A DNA stretch of 64,000 bases from UBA6115 sp040776985 (lineage in GTDB: Bacteria > Bacillota > Clostridia > Christensenellales > Aristaeellaceae), in assembly GCA_040776985.1 (NCBI GenBank), contig JAXGZL010000001.1:620001-684000 (forward strand). Direction: 5' to 3'. The notes below the pieces were generated by a model. It saw nothing but the letters and a program-made list of their open reading frames with translations. It did no database searches and was not told the origin of the DNA. This document shows positions 9,130 through 18,146 of the stretch, piece after piece (positions within the stretch are counted from its first letter, which is position 1; each line of letters starts with the position of its first letter). Made by a program: the position numbers and the translations under genes.

Positions 9130-9194
9130 AACATGAATCCTCCTTGCATATTATTCAAATCATTAGTTTGTCCAGTCACTTTATAAACAATGTC

Positions 9195-9223
9195 ATTATT
9201 GCACAAAACCTTACCATTGTCAA
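9195..9223 (-). promoter_or_regulatory. Sigma-A-type promoter of the 9129-1315 operon
   Basis: On the minus strand TTGACA (9223-9218), a 17-base spacer, then AATAAT (9200-9195). An interrupted inverted repeat ACAATG/CATTGT (9188-9193 and 9215-9220) brackets the core promoter and could be an operator, for example for the divergent ROK regulator (inference). Confidence 0.7.
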
Positions 9224-9255
9224 CATTACGGCGCGCTGTGTTCCAGGACGCGCTA

Positions 9256-9284
9256 TTGAAATGATCCGGCGCATCGCCTATACT
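9256..9284 (+). promoter_or_regulatory. Promoter of the ROK regulator gene
   Basis: TTGAAA (9256-9261), 17 bases, TATACT (9279-9284). It is divergent from the operon promoter at 9195-9223, with 32 bases between the two boxes. Confidence 0.6.
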
Positions 9285-9371
9285 GTTGTCAGCGAAGCCC
9301 TCTTTCAAGGCATATAACAAAGGGACGGAAAATCAAAAATCCAGATGTTCACTGTGTGGAAAGGAAGCCGG

Positions 9372-10670
9372 ATGAAGTACATGACCTCCCGCGAACCCCG
9401 CATAAACAACCAGCAAATGATTAAAGAAGAGAACATTAAACGCTTGTTTAATCTGATTTCTGCCCATCCCGGTATTTCACGCGCCCGGCTGGGACGGGTC
9501 ACAGCGCTAAGCCCCACCACCATCTCCTCTTTAATCAGTGAATTGATGCAGATGGATCTGGTGCTGGAGACCGGGCCCGCCATCACCAGCCGGGTGGGGC
9601 GAAAGCCCATCACCCTCACCATCAACCCCAATGGCCGTCAGTTGGCGCTGTTTTCATTAAGCCGCTGGGGCATCCGCTTTGGATTGTATAACCTGGTGCT
9701 GGAGGAAATTGACAGCGGCTTTCTTGCCCACGCCGCCGATCAGTATGGCGGGTTTACTGAAGGAACGGAGGGAATGGATCCGGACGCCGGGGCGGATTAT
9801 ACAGCGCTGATTGAAACCCTCCTCACCCAGTCGCCCCATTTTGATCCCCAAAAGCTGCTGGCGCTGTGCATCAGCTTCCCGGGCATCTATCTGGAGGAGG
9901 AGCAGGCCTTTTCCTGGTCAGCCATGCGGGTGTCTATTTCCGCCTCAGAGATCGGACGACTGGAGGAGCGCTTCCACGCGCCGGTCTTCCTGGGCAATTC
10001 CTCCATGTGCAGGGCCTATGCGGAAAAAAAGGGCATGGACGCGCCTGGAAACAGAGTCCAGGACCTGATATATGTCAATGTCTGTGACGGCCTGGGCGCT
10101 GGCATCATCGCGGATGGCGCCTTTCTTGTCGGTCAGGAGTACAGCGCGGGGGAGATTGGCCATGTGTCAGTGGACTATAAGGGAAAACGCTGCGCATGCG
10201 GCTTAAGGGGCTGTGTGGAGCAATATGTGAACATCGATGCAGTCATCGAGAAAGCTCGCAGGATCATGACAGAAAGCGGGCTGGCGGTTCCGGATCCCCT
10301 GACCCTGAAAGCCGTTGGGAAGCTGTATGACCAGGGGCATCTAGAACTGAAAAAGGCCATGGACGATGTCGCGGACATGCTGTTCACCGCTATTTACAGC
10401 ACTGTGGCCATCACCGGCATCAAGCGCATTGTGATCGGGGGCGGCATTGAGGAACTGGGAGAGGGCTTTTTGAACAAGCTCCGCGCCTTTACCCGGGAGA
10501 ACCCCCGCAACATGCTGGCCCGCAGCATCCATATATCCTATGCTGATTCCGGCATCAGCGGGGACTGCCTGGGCATCGCCCAGTTTTATCTGGATCATGT
10601 CTTTGCCATTTCCAATGAAAATGAGGCATCAGAAGGGTGGAAGTTCTCCCCGGATCTGGTGATTGCCTGA
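9372..10670 (+). CDS. ROK-family transcriptional regulator
   Basis: A 432-residue regulator of the NagC/XylR type. An N-terminal winged HTH (about 12-75; ISRARLGRVTALSPTTISSLISEL) is followed by a sugar-kinase-like ROK domain with EIGHVSVDYKG and the zinc-binding run CACGLRGCVEQY. I chose ATG 9372 because AAGGA sits six bases upstream; an in-frame ATG at 9345 has no such site. It is divergent from the M24/PIG-L/ABC operon and upstream of the 10843-19190 operon, so it probably controls one or both, releasing DNA when a sugar or sugar phosphate binds. Confidence 0.92.
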   Translation: MKYMTSREPRINNQQMIKEENIKRLFNLISAHPGISRARLGRVTALSPTTISSLISELMQMDLVLETGPAITSRVGRKPITLTINPNGRQLALFSLSRWGIRFGLYNLVLEEIDSGFLAHAADQYGGFTEGTEGMDPDAGADYTALIETLLTQSPHFDPQKLLALCISFPGIYLEEEQAFSWSAMRVSISASEIGRLEERFHAPVFLGNSSMCRAYAEKKGMDAPGNRVQDLIYVNVCDGLGAGIIADGAFLVGQEYSAGEIGHVSVDYKGKRCACGLRGCVEQYVNIDAVIEKARRIMTESGLAVPDPLTLKAVGKLYDQGHLELKKAMDDVADMLFTAIYSTVAITGIKRIVIGGGIEELGEGFLNKLRAFTRENPRNMLARSIHISYADSGISGDCLGIAQFYLDHVFAISNENEASEGWKFSPDLVIA

Positions 10671-10715
10671 GGATTATTTGGTCATCCCGCCGATAAATTC
10701 CGTCCGCGCTTTGCG

Positions 10716-10744
10716 TTGACAGGGGTTTCAGGCTTTGCTACAAT
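10716..10744 (+). promoter_or_regulatory. Strong sigma-A promoter for the 10843-19190 operon
   Basis: Consensus TTGACA (10716-10721), 17-base spacer, TACAAT (10739-10744), in the 172-base gap after the ROK gene. Confidence 0.85.
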
Positions 10745-10777
10745 TTAGTTATTAAAGCCACTGGAATAATCAGTGCA

Positions 10778-10802
10778 TCGGCGCAAACAGCGGATTTGCC
10801 GA
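10778..10802. promoter_or_regulatory. Operator-like inverted repeat downstream of the promoter
   Basis: TCGGCGCAAA (10778-10787) faces TTTGCCGA (10795-10802): an imperfect inverted repeat about 35 bases after the -10 box, a usual place for a repressor site. Binding factor unknown; the upstream ROK protein is a candidate. Confidence 0.45.
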
Positions 10803-10842
10803 CCTTTGACAAGTAAAATAGCCATGAAAGTGAGGAAGACAA

Positions 10843-11841
10843 ATGCTACGTGTCGCGATCATCGGTTCAGGCTTCATGGGCAAGCAGCACGCGCAGGTCT
10901 TTAAAGGACTTCCGCAGACGGAACTGGTTGCCATGATCAACCCCAACCCAAAAAACGCAGGCCCCCTGGCGGAGGAGATGGGCTGCAGGTACTATCCCTC
11001 GCTAAAGGATGCCATGAAGGAGGGCCCCATTGACCTGGTGGATGTCTGCGCCCCCACCTTCCTGCATGAGCAGTATGTGATCGAGGCGGCAGAGGCCAAA
11101 TGCCATGTGCTGTGCGAAAAGCCGGTCACCTTTACCCTGGAAAGCTTTGACCGGATGGTGGCTGCCTGCCAGAAAAACGGGGTGAAGTTCATGGTGGCCC
11201 AGGTGGCCCGCTGGTGGCCGGAGTTCATTGACATCAAGCGCCGCCTGTTGGGGAATGAACTGGGCCCCATCCACATGATCTATGAAAAGCGGCTTTGCCA
11301 GTTGCCCCCCTGGGCTACCTGGCACAAGGACCCCGCGAAAAGCGGCGGGGGGCTGTATGACCTGAACATCCACGACATTGACTTCCTGGTTCATATCTAT
11401 GGCAGGCCTGAAAGCGTGTTTGCCGCCGGGCGCAAGGCGGAGGAAGGCGCCTGGATGTATGTGGTCACCAACCTTCGCTGGCCCTGCGGCACCAAGGCCA
11501 CGGTGGAAACCTGCATTGACATGCCTGGTCCCTGGCCCTTCTCCATCGAGTTCAGGGGAGCCGGTGACAAGGGCACCCTTCACTACAACCTGCAGGCGGG
11601 GGTCAACATCAAGGACGGGGCACAGAACAGCAACTATACCTGGTATCCGGCAGGAGAAGAGCATCCCATGCCCCTCACCGTGGAACAAAACGATATGTTC
11701 AGGGATGAAATCACCGAGTTCGTGGATGCCATCCAGAATGACCGGGAGCCCGTGGTCACCCTCCAGGAATCCCGGCTGGTGCTGGAAGTGATCCTGGCCA
11801 CCCTGAAATCCCTGGAAGAGGGAAAGGTGGTCAGCCTGTGA
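10843..11841 (+). CDS. Gfo/Idh/MocA-family NAD(P)-dependent oxidoreductase
   Basis: A 332-residue dehydrogenase. The N-terminal Rossmann domain starts with VAIIGSGFMGKQHAQVF, and the conserved lysine motif is CEKPVTF near residue 95. The C-terminal domain has YDLNIHDIDFL, with the His of the family catalytic site. Members oxidise or reduce a sugar or cyclitol hydroxyl. It is the first gene of the operon and overlaps the next gene by four bases (GTGA). With the two TIM-barrel genes downstream, C3 oxidation of a glycoside is a reasonable hypothesis (inference). Confidence 0.92.
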   Translation: MLRVAIIGSGFMGKQHAQVFKGLPQTELVAMINPNPKNAGPLAEEMGCRYYPSLKDAMKEGPIDLVDVCAPTFLHEQYVIEAAEAKCHVLCEKPVTFTLESFDRMVAACQKNGVKFMVAQVARWWPEFIDIKRRLLGNELGPIHMIYEKRLCQLPPWATWHKDPAKSGGGLYDLNIHDIDFLVHIYGRPESVFAAGRKAEEGAWMYVVTNLRWPCGTKATVETCIDMPGPWPFSIEFRGAGDKGTLHYNLQAGVNIKDGAQNSNYTWYPAGEEHPMPLTVEQNDMFRDEITEFVDAIQNDREPVVTLQESRLVLEVILATLKSLEEGKVVSL

Positions 11842-12851
11842 AGGGGCTTTGGGGCCGCGTCGGCTTTGAAACCAGCCTGAGGGAATTGCCTGACAGGCCC
11901 CTTGGTTCGGATGAAGTGCGCATTAAGGTGCTGGCCTGCGGGGTCTGCGGAACGGACCTGCACTTTCTGCGCCAGGCGGAGGAACCCAGCCCCCTGGGGC
12001 ATGAGGTTTGCGGCCAGGTGCTGGAGGTGGGGGGCTCAGTCACCCGCTTTTCTCCCGGGCAGCAGGTGGTGATGGAGGATGCCTCCCTGTGCGGGGTCTG
12101 TGACCAGTGCAAGTCCGCCCGGGTGGACCTGTGCCGCAGCGGCCCCACCATGCAGGGCCAGCCCGGGATGGCTGAGGAGATCGTGCTGCATCACAACATG
12201 CTGCACCTGGCGGAGGGTTTGGACCCGGTCGCCGCTTCCATGACCGAGCCCCTGGCGGTGGCCATCCGCTGCGTTGAAACCCTGGCGCCTGATCCCATGA
12301 AGCCCCTTTTGATCTTTGGTATGGGGGCCATTGGCCTGTTCTGCGCGGCCTATGCGCGCTTCCGCGGGGCGGGGCCCATCACCCTGGTGGCCCGCAACCC
12401 GGAAAGCCAGCGCAACCGCGCCGCGGAAAGAGCCGCCCTGGCCCTGGGCGCGGACCGGGTGCTGTACATGCGGGACATGGATTGGCAAAACAAGGTTCAG
12501 GAGGCGGGGCCCTTCCCCGCCATCATCGTGGCGGCCCCGCCGACGCTGGCAAAAGACGCCATGAAGCTTCTGGACTATGGCGGCACGGCGCTGGCCTGCG
12601 GGGTCTCCTTCGGAAGGGATACCTCCGCTGAAATTGACATCAACGACATGGTATTCAACAAGAAAAACCTGCTGACCTCCATCGCGGAGCCAGGGCTGTA
12701 CTTTCCCCTGGCGCTTTCCCTGATCCGCTCAGGAAAGATAGACGTGGGGCAGATCATCACCCACCAGCTGCCCCTCAGCCAGGCGGAGCAGCTGAAAACG
12801 CTTTATAACCAGGACGCCCCTGCCATCAAAACTGTGATCATCCCGGGCTGA
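11838..12851 (+). CDS. Zinc-dependent medium-chain dehydrogenase (sorbitol/threonine dehydrogenase-like)
   Basis: A 337-residue MDR protein. The catalytic zinc site is seen in CGVCGTDLHFLRQ and GHEVCGQV, and the structural zinc loop in CGVCDQCKSARVDLC. The nucleotide-binding part is GMGAIGLFCAAYARF near residue 155. The start is a GTG at 11838 inside the stop of the previous gene, so translation is coupled. It likely oxidises a polyol or sugar hydroxyl with NAD(P). Annotated as part of the same sugar catabolic operon. Confidence 0.9.
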   Translation: MKGLWGRVGFETSLRELPDRPLGSDEVRIKVLACGVCGTDLHFLRQAEEPSPLGHEVCGQVLEVGGSVTRFSPGQQVVMEDASLCGVCDQCKSARVDLCRSGPTMQGQPGMAEEIVLHHNMLHLAEGLDPVAASMTEPLAVAIRCVETLAPDPMKPLLIFGMGAIGLFCAAYARFRGAGPITLVARNPESQRNRAAERAALALGADRVLYMRDMDWQNKVQEAGPFPAIIVAAPPTLAKDAMKLLDYGGTALACGVSFGRDTSAEIDINDMVFNKKNLLTSIAEPGLYFPLALSLIRSGKIDVGQIITHQLPLSQAEQLKTLYNQDAPAIKTVIIPG

Positions 12852-12882
12852 TGAGAGCCCGGGTCATCAAAGGAGGAACGAT

Positions 12883-13710
12883 ATGAAGAACATCTTTGCT
12901 GTAAGCACCAACACCTACCATGGTTTCACGGTTGATGAGGCGCTGGAAGGCATCGCTGCCGCCGGCTTCAAACATGTGGAACTGACCGCCGTGCGCAACT
13001 GGACCGAACATGTGATGCCGGACATGCCGGACAGTGAACTGGACCGGATCAAGACCAAGATGGAATCTTTGGGGCTTTCCTGCATCGCCCTGAGCGGCCA
13101 CTGCAACCTGACGGACGCCGACCGCCTGAACGACTTCCGCGCCAACATGGCGCTGGCCAGGCGCTTTGGCGCCGAGTTCATCATCTCCTCCACCGGCGAG
13201 GCCCATTTCGGCGAGGAAGAGGTGAAGGCGGATGATGTGCTGATTGAAAACATCAAGAGCCTGCTGCCCGATTTAAAAAAGCATGGCCTGAAACTGGGCA
13301 TTGAGGTGCATGGGGAGTATGGCTCCGGCGCCGATGTGGCGCGCCTGGTCAAGGGGGTTGGAAGCCCGCTGGTGGGTGTCAACTATGACACCGCCAACGC
13401 CGTTTTCTACGGCGGGGTGGAGCCCCTTTCTGACCTTGAAGGCTGCCTGCCCCAGGTCAACTACATCCACCTGAAGGACAAGGTGGGCATGAACAATGTG
13501 TGGAACTTCCCGGCCATCGGCCAGGGAGACCTGAAACTCAAGGAGTTGATTCTCTTCCTGCGCGAGCAGGGCAAGGACTTCCCCTTGTCCATTGAGATTG
13601 AGTTCACCGAGGACTTCACCATGCGCGACAAGGTGCCTGGCGACCTGGCCCGCGCCAACCAGGCGGTCAAGGATTCCTTTGACTACCTGAAGCAAAACGG
13701 CCTGTTGTAA
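12883..13710 (+). CDS. Sugar phosphate isomerase/epimerase family protein (AP endonuclease-2 TIM barrel)
   Basis: A 275-residue TIM-barrel protein of the xylose-isomerase-like/AP_endonuc_2 family. Metal ligands are suggested by IEVHGEYGSG (Glu), NYDTANAVFYGG (Asp), YIHLKDK (His) and SIEIEFTED (Glu). Family members are isomerases, epimerases, dehydratases, or lyases acting on keto sugars. RBS AGGAGG precedes the ATG. It follows two oxidoreductase genes and precedes the SBP gene, so it should handle an oxidised intermediate of the imported sugar. Confidence 0.9.
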   Translation: MKNIFAVSTNTYHGFTVDEALEGIAAAGFKHVELTAVRNWTEHVMPDMPDSELDRIKTKMESLGLSCIALSGHCNLTDADRLNDFRANMALARRFGAEFIISSTGEAHFGEEEVKADDVLIENIKSLLPDLKKHGLKLGIEVHGEYGSGADVARLVKGVGSPLVGVNYDTANAVFYGGVEPLSDLEGCLPQVNYIHLKDKVGMNNVWNFPAIGQGDLKLKELILFLREQGKDFPLSIEIEFTEDFTMRDKVPGDLARANQAVKDSFDYLKQNGLL

Positions 13711-13717
13711 GAATTTA

Positions 13718-13735
13718 CACCGGGCAGGCCCGGTG
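13718..13735 (+). other. Small hairpin before the SBP gene
   Basis: CACCGGGC-AG-GCCCGGTG, an 8-bp perfect stem with a two-base gap, between the isomerase stop and the SBP ribosome-binding site. No T-run follows. It may stabilise the 5' end of the processed SBP message. Confidence 0.5.
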
Positions 13736-13758
13736 CAATAAATATTGAGGAGGACACC

Positions 13759-14730
13759 ATGCGTAAAAAGATCCTGATCACCCTGGCGGTGATGATGATG
13801 GCGCTTTCCCTGGTCAGCGCCGCTTCCGCCGCAACCTATGGCTACATTGCCTATCAGATGTCTGACATCTGGAACGAGTACTCTTCCAAGGCCTTCAAAT
13901 ACGCCGCTGAGAAAAACGGCGTGGACGTGGTCATCCTGGACTCCCAGAACGACATCGGCAAGTCCGTTGCCGCCATGGAATCCCTCATCCAGCAGGAGGT
14001 GGACGGCATCTCCATCTTCCCCATCTCCCCCGAACAGGGCGCCCAGCTGATCAAGATGGCCAACGAGGCCAAGATCCCGATCACGGTGGAAAACATCGAC
14101 GTGGCCGGCGTTGCCAAGCCCGAGGAATATGTGGCGGCGGTGGGCTGCCTGTATGGGGACATCGGCTATGCCGCCATTGAGTGGCTCAGCAAGAACGTGG
14201 AGAACGCCAAGGTGTTCTACTGCGCGGGCGCAGTGGGCGGCGGCGTGTTTGAAACCTACAAGATCGGCGTTGACAAGGCGCTGGAGGACTACAAGGATTC
14301 CATCGAGATGGTGGGCCTGATGAACGCGGACGCCTGGTCCACGGAAAACGGCCTGAACCTGACCACCAACTTCATCAACTCCGGCGTGGAGTTCAACTGC
14401 ATCTTCGCCAACAACGACCAGATCGCCCAGGGCTGCTATCAGGCGCTGCAGGAGGCGGGCCTCAACTATCCGGTCGTCTCCACTGGCGGCTCCCCTGATG
14501 CCTACAAGTTCCTGCAGGACGGCATCGAGGCTGCCAACATGACCGCCCCCGTTTCCATCCAGGGCGTTCAGACCTTCAAAAACCTGCACGAGTTTGTCAC
14601 CGAGAACAAGATCCCGGATCCCAAGTTCCAGAACCTGCCGGTCATCCCCGTGGCGGGCAACGACCTGAGCGCCTGGATTGACTGGTCCGACTTTGAAGGC
14701 GCCTACGAGTACGTCTACAACCAGAAGTAA
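13759..14730 (+). CDS. Sugar ABC transporter substrate-binding protein
   Basis: A 323-residue exported protein of the RbsB-like family. Signal peptide MRKKILITLAVMMMALSL with cleavage near ASAATYG. Lobe-1 start YGYIAYQMSDIWNEYSSKAF, then DGISIFPISPEQGAQLIKMA and NIDVAGVA. No lipobox cysteine seen. It is followed by a strong GC hairpin (14740-14770) before the ATPase gene, which fits the usual excess of SBP over the membrane parts. Ligand unknown. Confidence 0.93.
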   Translation: MRKKILITLAVMMMALSLVSAASAATYGYIAYQMSDIWNEYSSKAFKYAAEKNGVDVVILDSQNDIGKSVAAMESLIQQEVDGISIFPISPEQGAQLIKMANEAKIPITVENIDVAGVAKPEEYVAAVGCLYGDIGYAAIEWLSKNVENAKVFYCAGAVGGGVFETYKIGVDKALEDYKDSIEMVGLMNADAWSTENGLNLTTNFINSGVEFNCIFANNDQIAQGCYQALQEAGLNYPVVSTGGSPDAYKFLQDGIEAANMTAPVSIQGVQTFKNLHEFVTENKIPDPKFQNLPVIPVAGNDLSAWIDWSDFEGAYEYVYNQK

Positions 14731-14739
14731 GTTTATTGC

Positions 14740-14770
14740 GCCGCGCTGCGGGCGTCCCCCGCGGCGCGGC
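14740..14770 (+). terminator. GC-rich attenuator hairpin after the SBP gene
   Basis: A 13-bp stem (14740-14752 with 14758-14770, one G-T pair) followed by CTCTTTC. It separates the SBP gene from the ATPase gene and should reduce read-through. Confidence 0.7.
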
Positions 14771-14809
14771 CTCTTTCATCTTTAATCTATCAGCGGAGGA
14801 CACAGCGGC

Positions 14810-16333
14810 ATGGCGGACAAGCCCCGGCATCAGCCCATCATCCGGATGGAGCACATCGTCAAGGAATTTCCCGGCGTTCGCGCGCTGCGGGAGATGACCT
14901 TTGATGTCTATCCCGGAGAAATCCACTGCCTTGTGGGGGAAAACGGCGCGGGGAAGTCCACCCTGATGAAGCTGCTTTCTGGCGCCTATGTCCCCACGGC
15001 AGGCACCATCCATATTGAGGGCCAGCCCTATCAGACACTGGATCCGGAGCTTTCCCAGCAGCTGGGCATCGAGATCGTCTACCAGGAGAACGATCTGGTA
15101 CCCTGCATGAACGCGGTGGAAAACATCTTTGTGGGCAAGGAATTGACCCTGCCCTTTGGCCTGATTGACAGCAAGGCCATGCTTAAAAGCGTCAGGGACA
15201 CCATGGCGGAGTTTGATATCGTCATAGATCCGCTGCAGAAAATCGAGCACATGTCCGTGTCCGACCAGCAGTTTGTCAAAATCCTCAAAGCCCTGATGAA
15301 AAAGAGCAAGCTGCTGATCCTGGACGAGCCCACCTCCATGTTCAACATCGAGGACGCCGGCAAGGTGCAAAGCCTGGTGAAAACCATTTCCGCAAGGGGC
15401 ATCGGCATCATCTACATTTCCCACTTCCTGGAGGAGGTGGTGCAGATCGCCGACCGGATCACCGTGATCCGGGACGGGGAGGCGGTGCGCACCTATGACA
15501 ACGCGAACAAGGATGTGAGCCTCTCTGACCTCACCTGCGACATGGTGGGCCGCCCGGTGGACACCTTCTACCAGCGGGAGCGCTTCACCCCCCGGGAGGA
15601 CATTATCCTGGAGGTGAAGGGCCTGAAACTGTCAAAAGACGCCCCCGCCATTGACTTTTCCCTGCGCAAGGGGGAGATTCTGGGCCTGTTTGGCATGGTG
15701 GGCTCCGGGCGGACAGAGATTGTGCGCGCCATTTCCGGGGCAGACCGTTTTGCTTCCGGGGAAATCCTGATGAACGGGGAAAAGCTGCGCATTTTAAGCC
15801 CCCGGGACGCCATCAGGGCGGGCATCGCCCACATCACCGAGGACCGGCAGCGCCTGGGGCTGAACCTGGGTTCAAGCGTGCTGGAAAACGGCCTGATGGT
15901 GAAGCTGCAGCACATGAAGCCAAGCCTGCTTTATCATTTCAAGTCCTATGCCTCCCTGCTGCGCCCGGTGATCGAGGGGCTGAACGTGAAAACCCCCAGC
16001 CTCATGCAGGAGGTGATGTACCTCTCCGGCGGCAACCAGCAAAAGGTGGTGCTGGGCAAGTGGCTGATCATAAACGCCCAGGTCTTCATATTTGATGAGC
16101 CCACCCGGGGCATTGACGTGAACGCGAAGGCGGAGTTTTACAAGCAGATGACCGAGCTGGCCAAGGCGGGCAAGGCCATCATCATGGTGTCCTCCGAAAT
16201 GCCGGAGCTGATTTCCATGTCGGACCGGGTGCTGGTGGTGCGGGACGGGGCCATTCACTGCCAACTGTCGGGCAGTGAGATCAACGAACAGAACATCATC
16301 AAGCAAGCCTTAGGAGTAATTGATCATGCGTAA
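14810..16333 (+). CDS. Sugar ABC transporter ATP-binding protein (tandem NBD)
   Basis: A 507-residue double ATPase. Domain 1: GENGAGKSTLMKLLSG near residue 45 and LLILDEPTSMFNIED near 165. Domain 2: degenerate Walker A GMVGSGRTEIV, signature LSGGNQQKVVLGKW and FIFDEPTRGIDVNAKAE. The first domain signature is SVSDQQFVKI rather than LSxxQQ. The end overlaps the permease gene by eight bases. It drives the importer made with 13759-14730 and 16326-17279. Confidence 0.95.
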   Translation: MADKPRHQPIIRMEHIVKEFPGVRALREMTFDVYPGEIHCLVGENGAGKSTLMKLLSGAYVPTAGTIHIEGQPYQTLDPELSQQLGIEIVYQENDLVPCMNAVENIFVGKELTLPFGLIDSKAMLKSVRDTMAEFDIVIDPLQKIEHMSVSDQQFVKILKALMKKSKLLILDEPTSMFNIEDAGKVQSLVKTISARGIGIIYISHFLEEVVQIADRITVIRDGEAVRTYDNANKDVSLSDLTCDMVGRPVDTFYQRERFTPREDIILEVKGLKLSKDAPAIDFSLRKGEILGLFGMVGSGRTEIVRAISGADRFASGEILMNGEKLRILSPRDAIRAGIAHITEDRQRLGLNLGSSVLENGLMVKLQHMKPSLLYHFKSYASLLRPVIEGLNVKTPSLMQEVMYLSGGNQQKVVLGKWLIINAQVFIFDEPTRGIDVNAKAEFYKQMTELAKAGKAIIMVSSEMPELISMSDRVLVVRDGAIHCQLSGSEINEQNIIKQALGVIDHA

Positions 16334-17279
16334 GGAAAAGGGATGGCGTCTTTTCAGGGACCAGCGGGTGCTGCTGTGTATTGTCATTGTTATTCTGTCC
16401 ACCGCCGTGGGCATCATCAACCCGCGTTTTGTCAGGCCCAACAACATCGTGGCCATCCTTCAGCAGATATCCGTCCTGGGCATCCTCACCATGTCCATGT
16501 CCATGCTGCTGATCAGCGGCGGCATTGATTTATCCATCGGCAACATGATGACCCTGTCCGGCGTGGTGGTGGCCACCCTGCTGATGAGAGGGGCCAGCCT
16601 TGTGGTGGCGGCGCTGGCCGGCATCGGGGTGTCCACCCTGTGCGGGCTTCTAAACGGCCTGATCATCGCCAAATCACGCACCATGCCCCTGATCATCACC
16701 CTGGGCACCGGGCAGATGTTCAACGGCATCTCCCTGCTGATTGCGGGCGGGTCCTTCCTGCAGTTCCAGAACAAGCTGGACTTCCTGCGCACCATCAAGC
16801 TGTTTGATTTTCTGCCGCTGATGGTGATCATCATGCTGGTGATTGTGCTGCTGATGTATGTGCTGCTGAACAAAACCCGCTTTGGCCGGCGCATTGTGGC
16901 CATCGGCGGCAACGAGCGCAATGCCTATCTGTCCGGCATCCGGGTGGACCTGTACAAAATTCTCACCTATGCCATCAGCGGCGGCATTGTGTCCATCGCA
17001 GGCCTGATTTTTGCGGCCCGGCTCAACGCCATCACCGCCAACGCCGGCGCCGGGTATGAGCTGGACGCCCTGGTGGCGGCGGTGGTGGGCGGGGTCACCT
17101 TTGAAGGGGGCCGCGGCACGGTGCTGGGCGCCTTCCTGGGCTGCCTGCTGATTGGCATCATCTCAAACGCCCTGGACATCCTGGGCGTGGACGCCTATGT
17201 GAAGATCGTGATCACTGGCGGCATCATCGTGGGCGCCGTGGTGCTGAGCAACATCGAAAAACTGCGGCGCAGAACCTGA
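16326..17279 (+). CDS. Sugar ABC transporter permease (CUT2)
   Basis: A 317-residue permease with about nine membrane segments, LLISGGIDLSIGNMM near 65 and VAIGGNERNAYLSGI near 195. I chose ATG 16326, nine bases after AGGAG. A TTG at 16320 is in frame but only three bases from that site. The gene overlaps the ATPase stop, so the two are coupled. Confidence 0.94.
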   Translation: MRKEKGWRLFRDQRVLLCIVIVILSTAVGIINPRFVRPNNIVAILQQISVLGILTMSMSMLLISGGIDLSIGNMMTLSGVVVATLLMRGASLVVAALAGIGVSTLCGLLNGLIIAKSRTMPLIITLGTGQMFNGISLLIAGGSFLQFQNKLDFLRTIKLFDFLPLMVIIMLVIVLLMYVLLNKTRFGRRIVAIGGNERNAYLSGIRVDLYKILTYAISGGIVSIAGLIFAARLNAITANAGAGYELDALVAAVVGGVTFEGGRGTVLGAFLGCLLIGIISNALDILGVDAYVKIVITGGIIVGAVVLSNIEKLRRRT

Positions 17280-17302
17280 TCTGCATGAATAGGAGCAATT
17301 GA

Positions 17303-18142
17303 ATGAAAAAAGGCGTGAGTTTCTTCTCCTTCGACCAGAACGTGGACCTGCTGGAGGCCGCCAAACAGGCCAAACAGGCAGGCTATGAAGGGGTGGAGCT
17401 GGTGCTGAGCGAGGCGGGCTCCTTCCACATGAACACCAGCGAGGCGGAACTTTCGGCCCTCGGGCGGCAGATCAATGACCTGGGCCTTTCCGTCTGCTCC
17501 GTGGGCGCCTGGAACCTGTGGGAATACAACCTGGCTGGCCAGGATGAAAAGGCGGCCAGCCATGCCCAGGACATCATCAAAAAGCAGATTGACTGCGCCC
17601 AGGCCCTGGGCGCTGACACGGTGCTGGTGGTGCCCGGCTGGGTGGGCACCAACTTTGCCCCCGGCATCACTTCCTATGAGATTGCCTATGACAACGCGCA
17701 GCAGCGTCTGAGCGCCCTGGCGCCCTACGCCGCCAAGGCTGGGGTCAGCATGGGCGTTGAAAATGTGTGGAACAAGTTTCTGCTCTCCCCGCTTGAGTTG
17801 AAGCGTTTTCTGGATGAAATTGACAGCCCCTATGTGGGCGCCTATTTTGATGTGGGCAACATCATCTACATCGGCTACCCGGATCAGTGGATCCGTATCC
17901 TGGGAAAAAAGCACATCAAGAAAATCCACTTCTCTGACGCCCGGGGTGAGCAGGCAGGCCTTGGCATGTTTGTGGACCTGCTGGCCGGGGATGTGGACTT
18001 CCACGGGGTGATGAAGGCCCTCAGGGACATTGGCTATGACGACTGGGTGACGGTGGAGTTTTTGCCCAACTACAAGCGCTTCCCCTACCAGGCCATCGTC
18101 AATGCCAGGCTGTCCCTTGACGCCATTTTGAATATTGAGTGA
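17303..18142 (+). CDS. Sugar phosphate isomerase/epimerase family protein, second of the operon
   Basis: A 279-residue AP_endonuc_2-type TIM barrel. Putative metal ligands lie in MGVENVWNKF (Glu), YFDVGNIIYIG (Asp), KKIHFSDARG (His) and VTVEFLPNY (Glu). It is clearly different from the 12883-13710 protein. Two such genes with two Gfo/Idh/MocA genes in one operon is the arrangement reported for oxidation-elimination routes of sugar and glycoside breakdown. Which step this copy does cannot be told. Confidence 0.9.
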   Translation: MKKGVSFFSFDQNVDLLEAAKQAKQAGYEGVELVLSEAGSFHMNTSEAELSALGRQINDLGLSVCSVGAWNLWEYNLAGQDEKAASHAQDIIKKQIDCAQALGADTVLVVPGWVGTNFAPGITSYEIAYDNAQQRLSALAPYAAKAGVSMGVENVWNKFLLSPLELKRFLDEIDSPYVGAYFDVGNIIYIGYPDQWIRILGKKHIKKIHFSDARGEQAGLGMFVDLLAGDVDFHGVMKALRDIGYDDWVTVEFLPNYKRFPYQAIVNARLSLDAILNIE

Positions 18143-18146
18143 GGCC

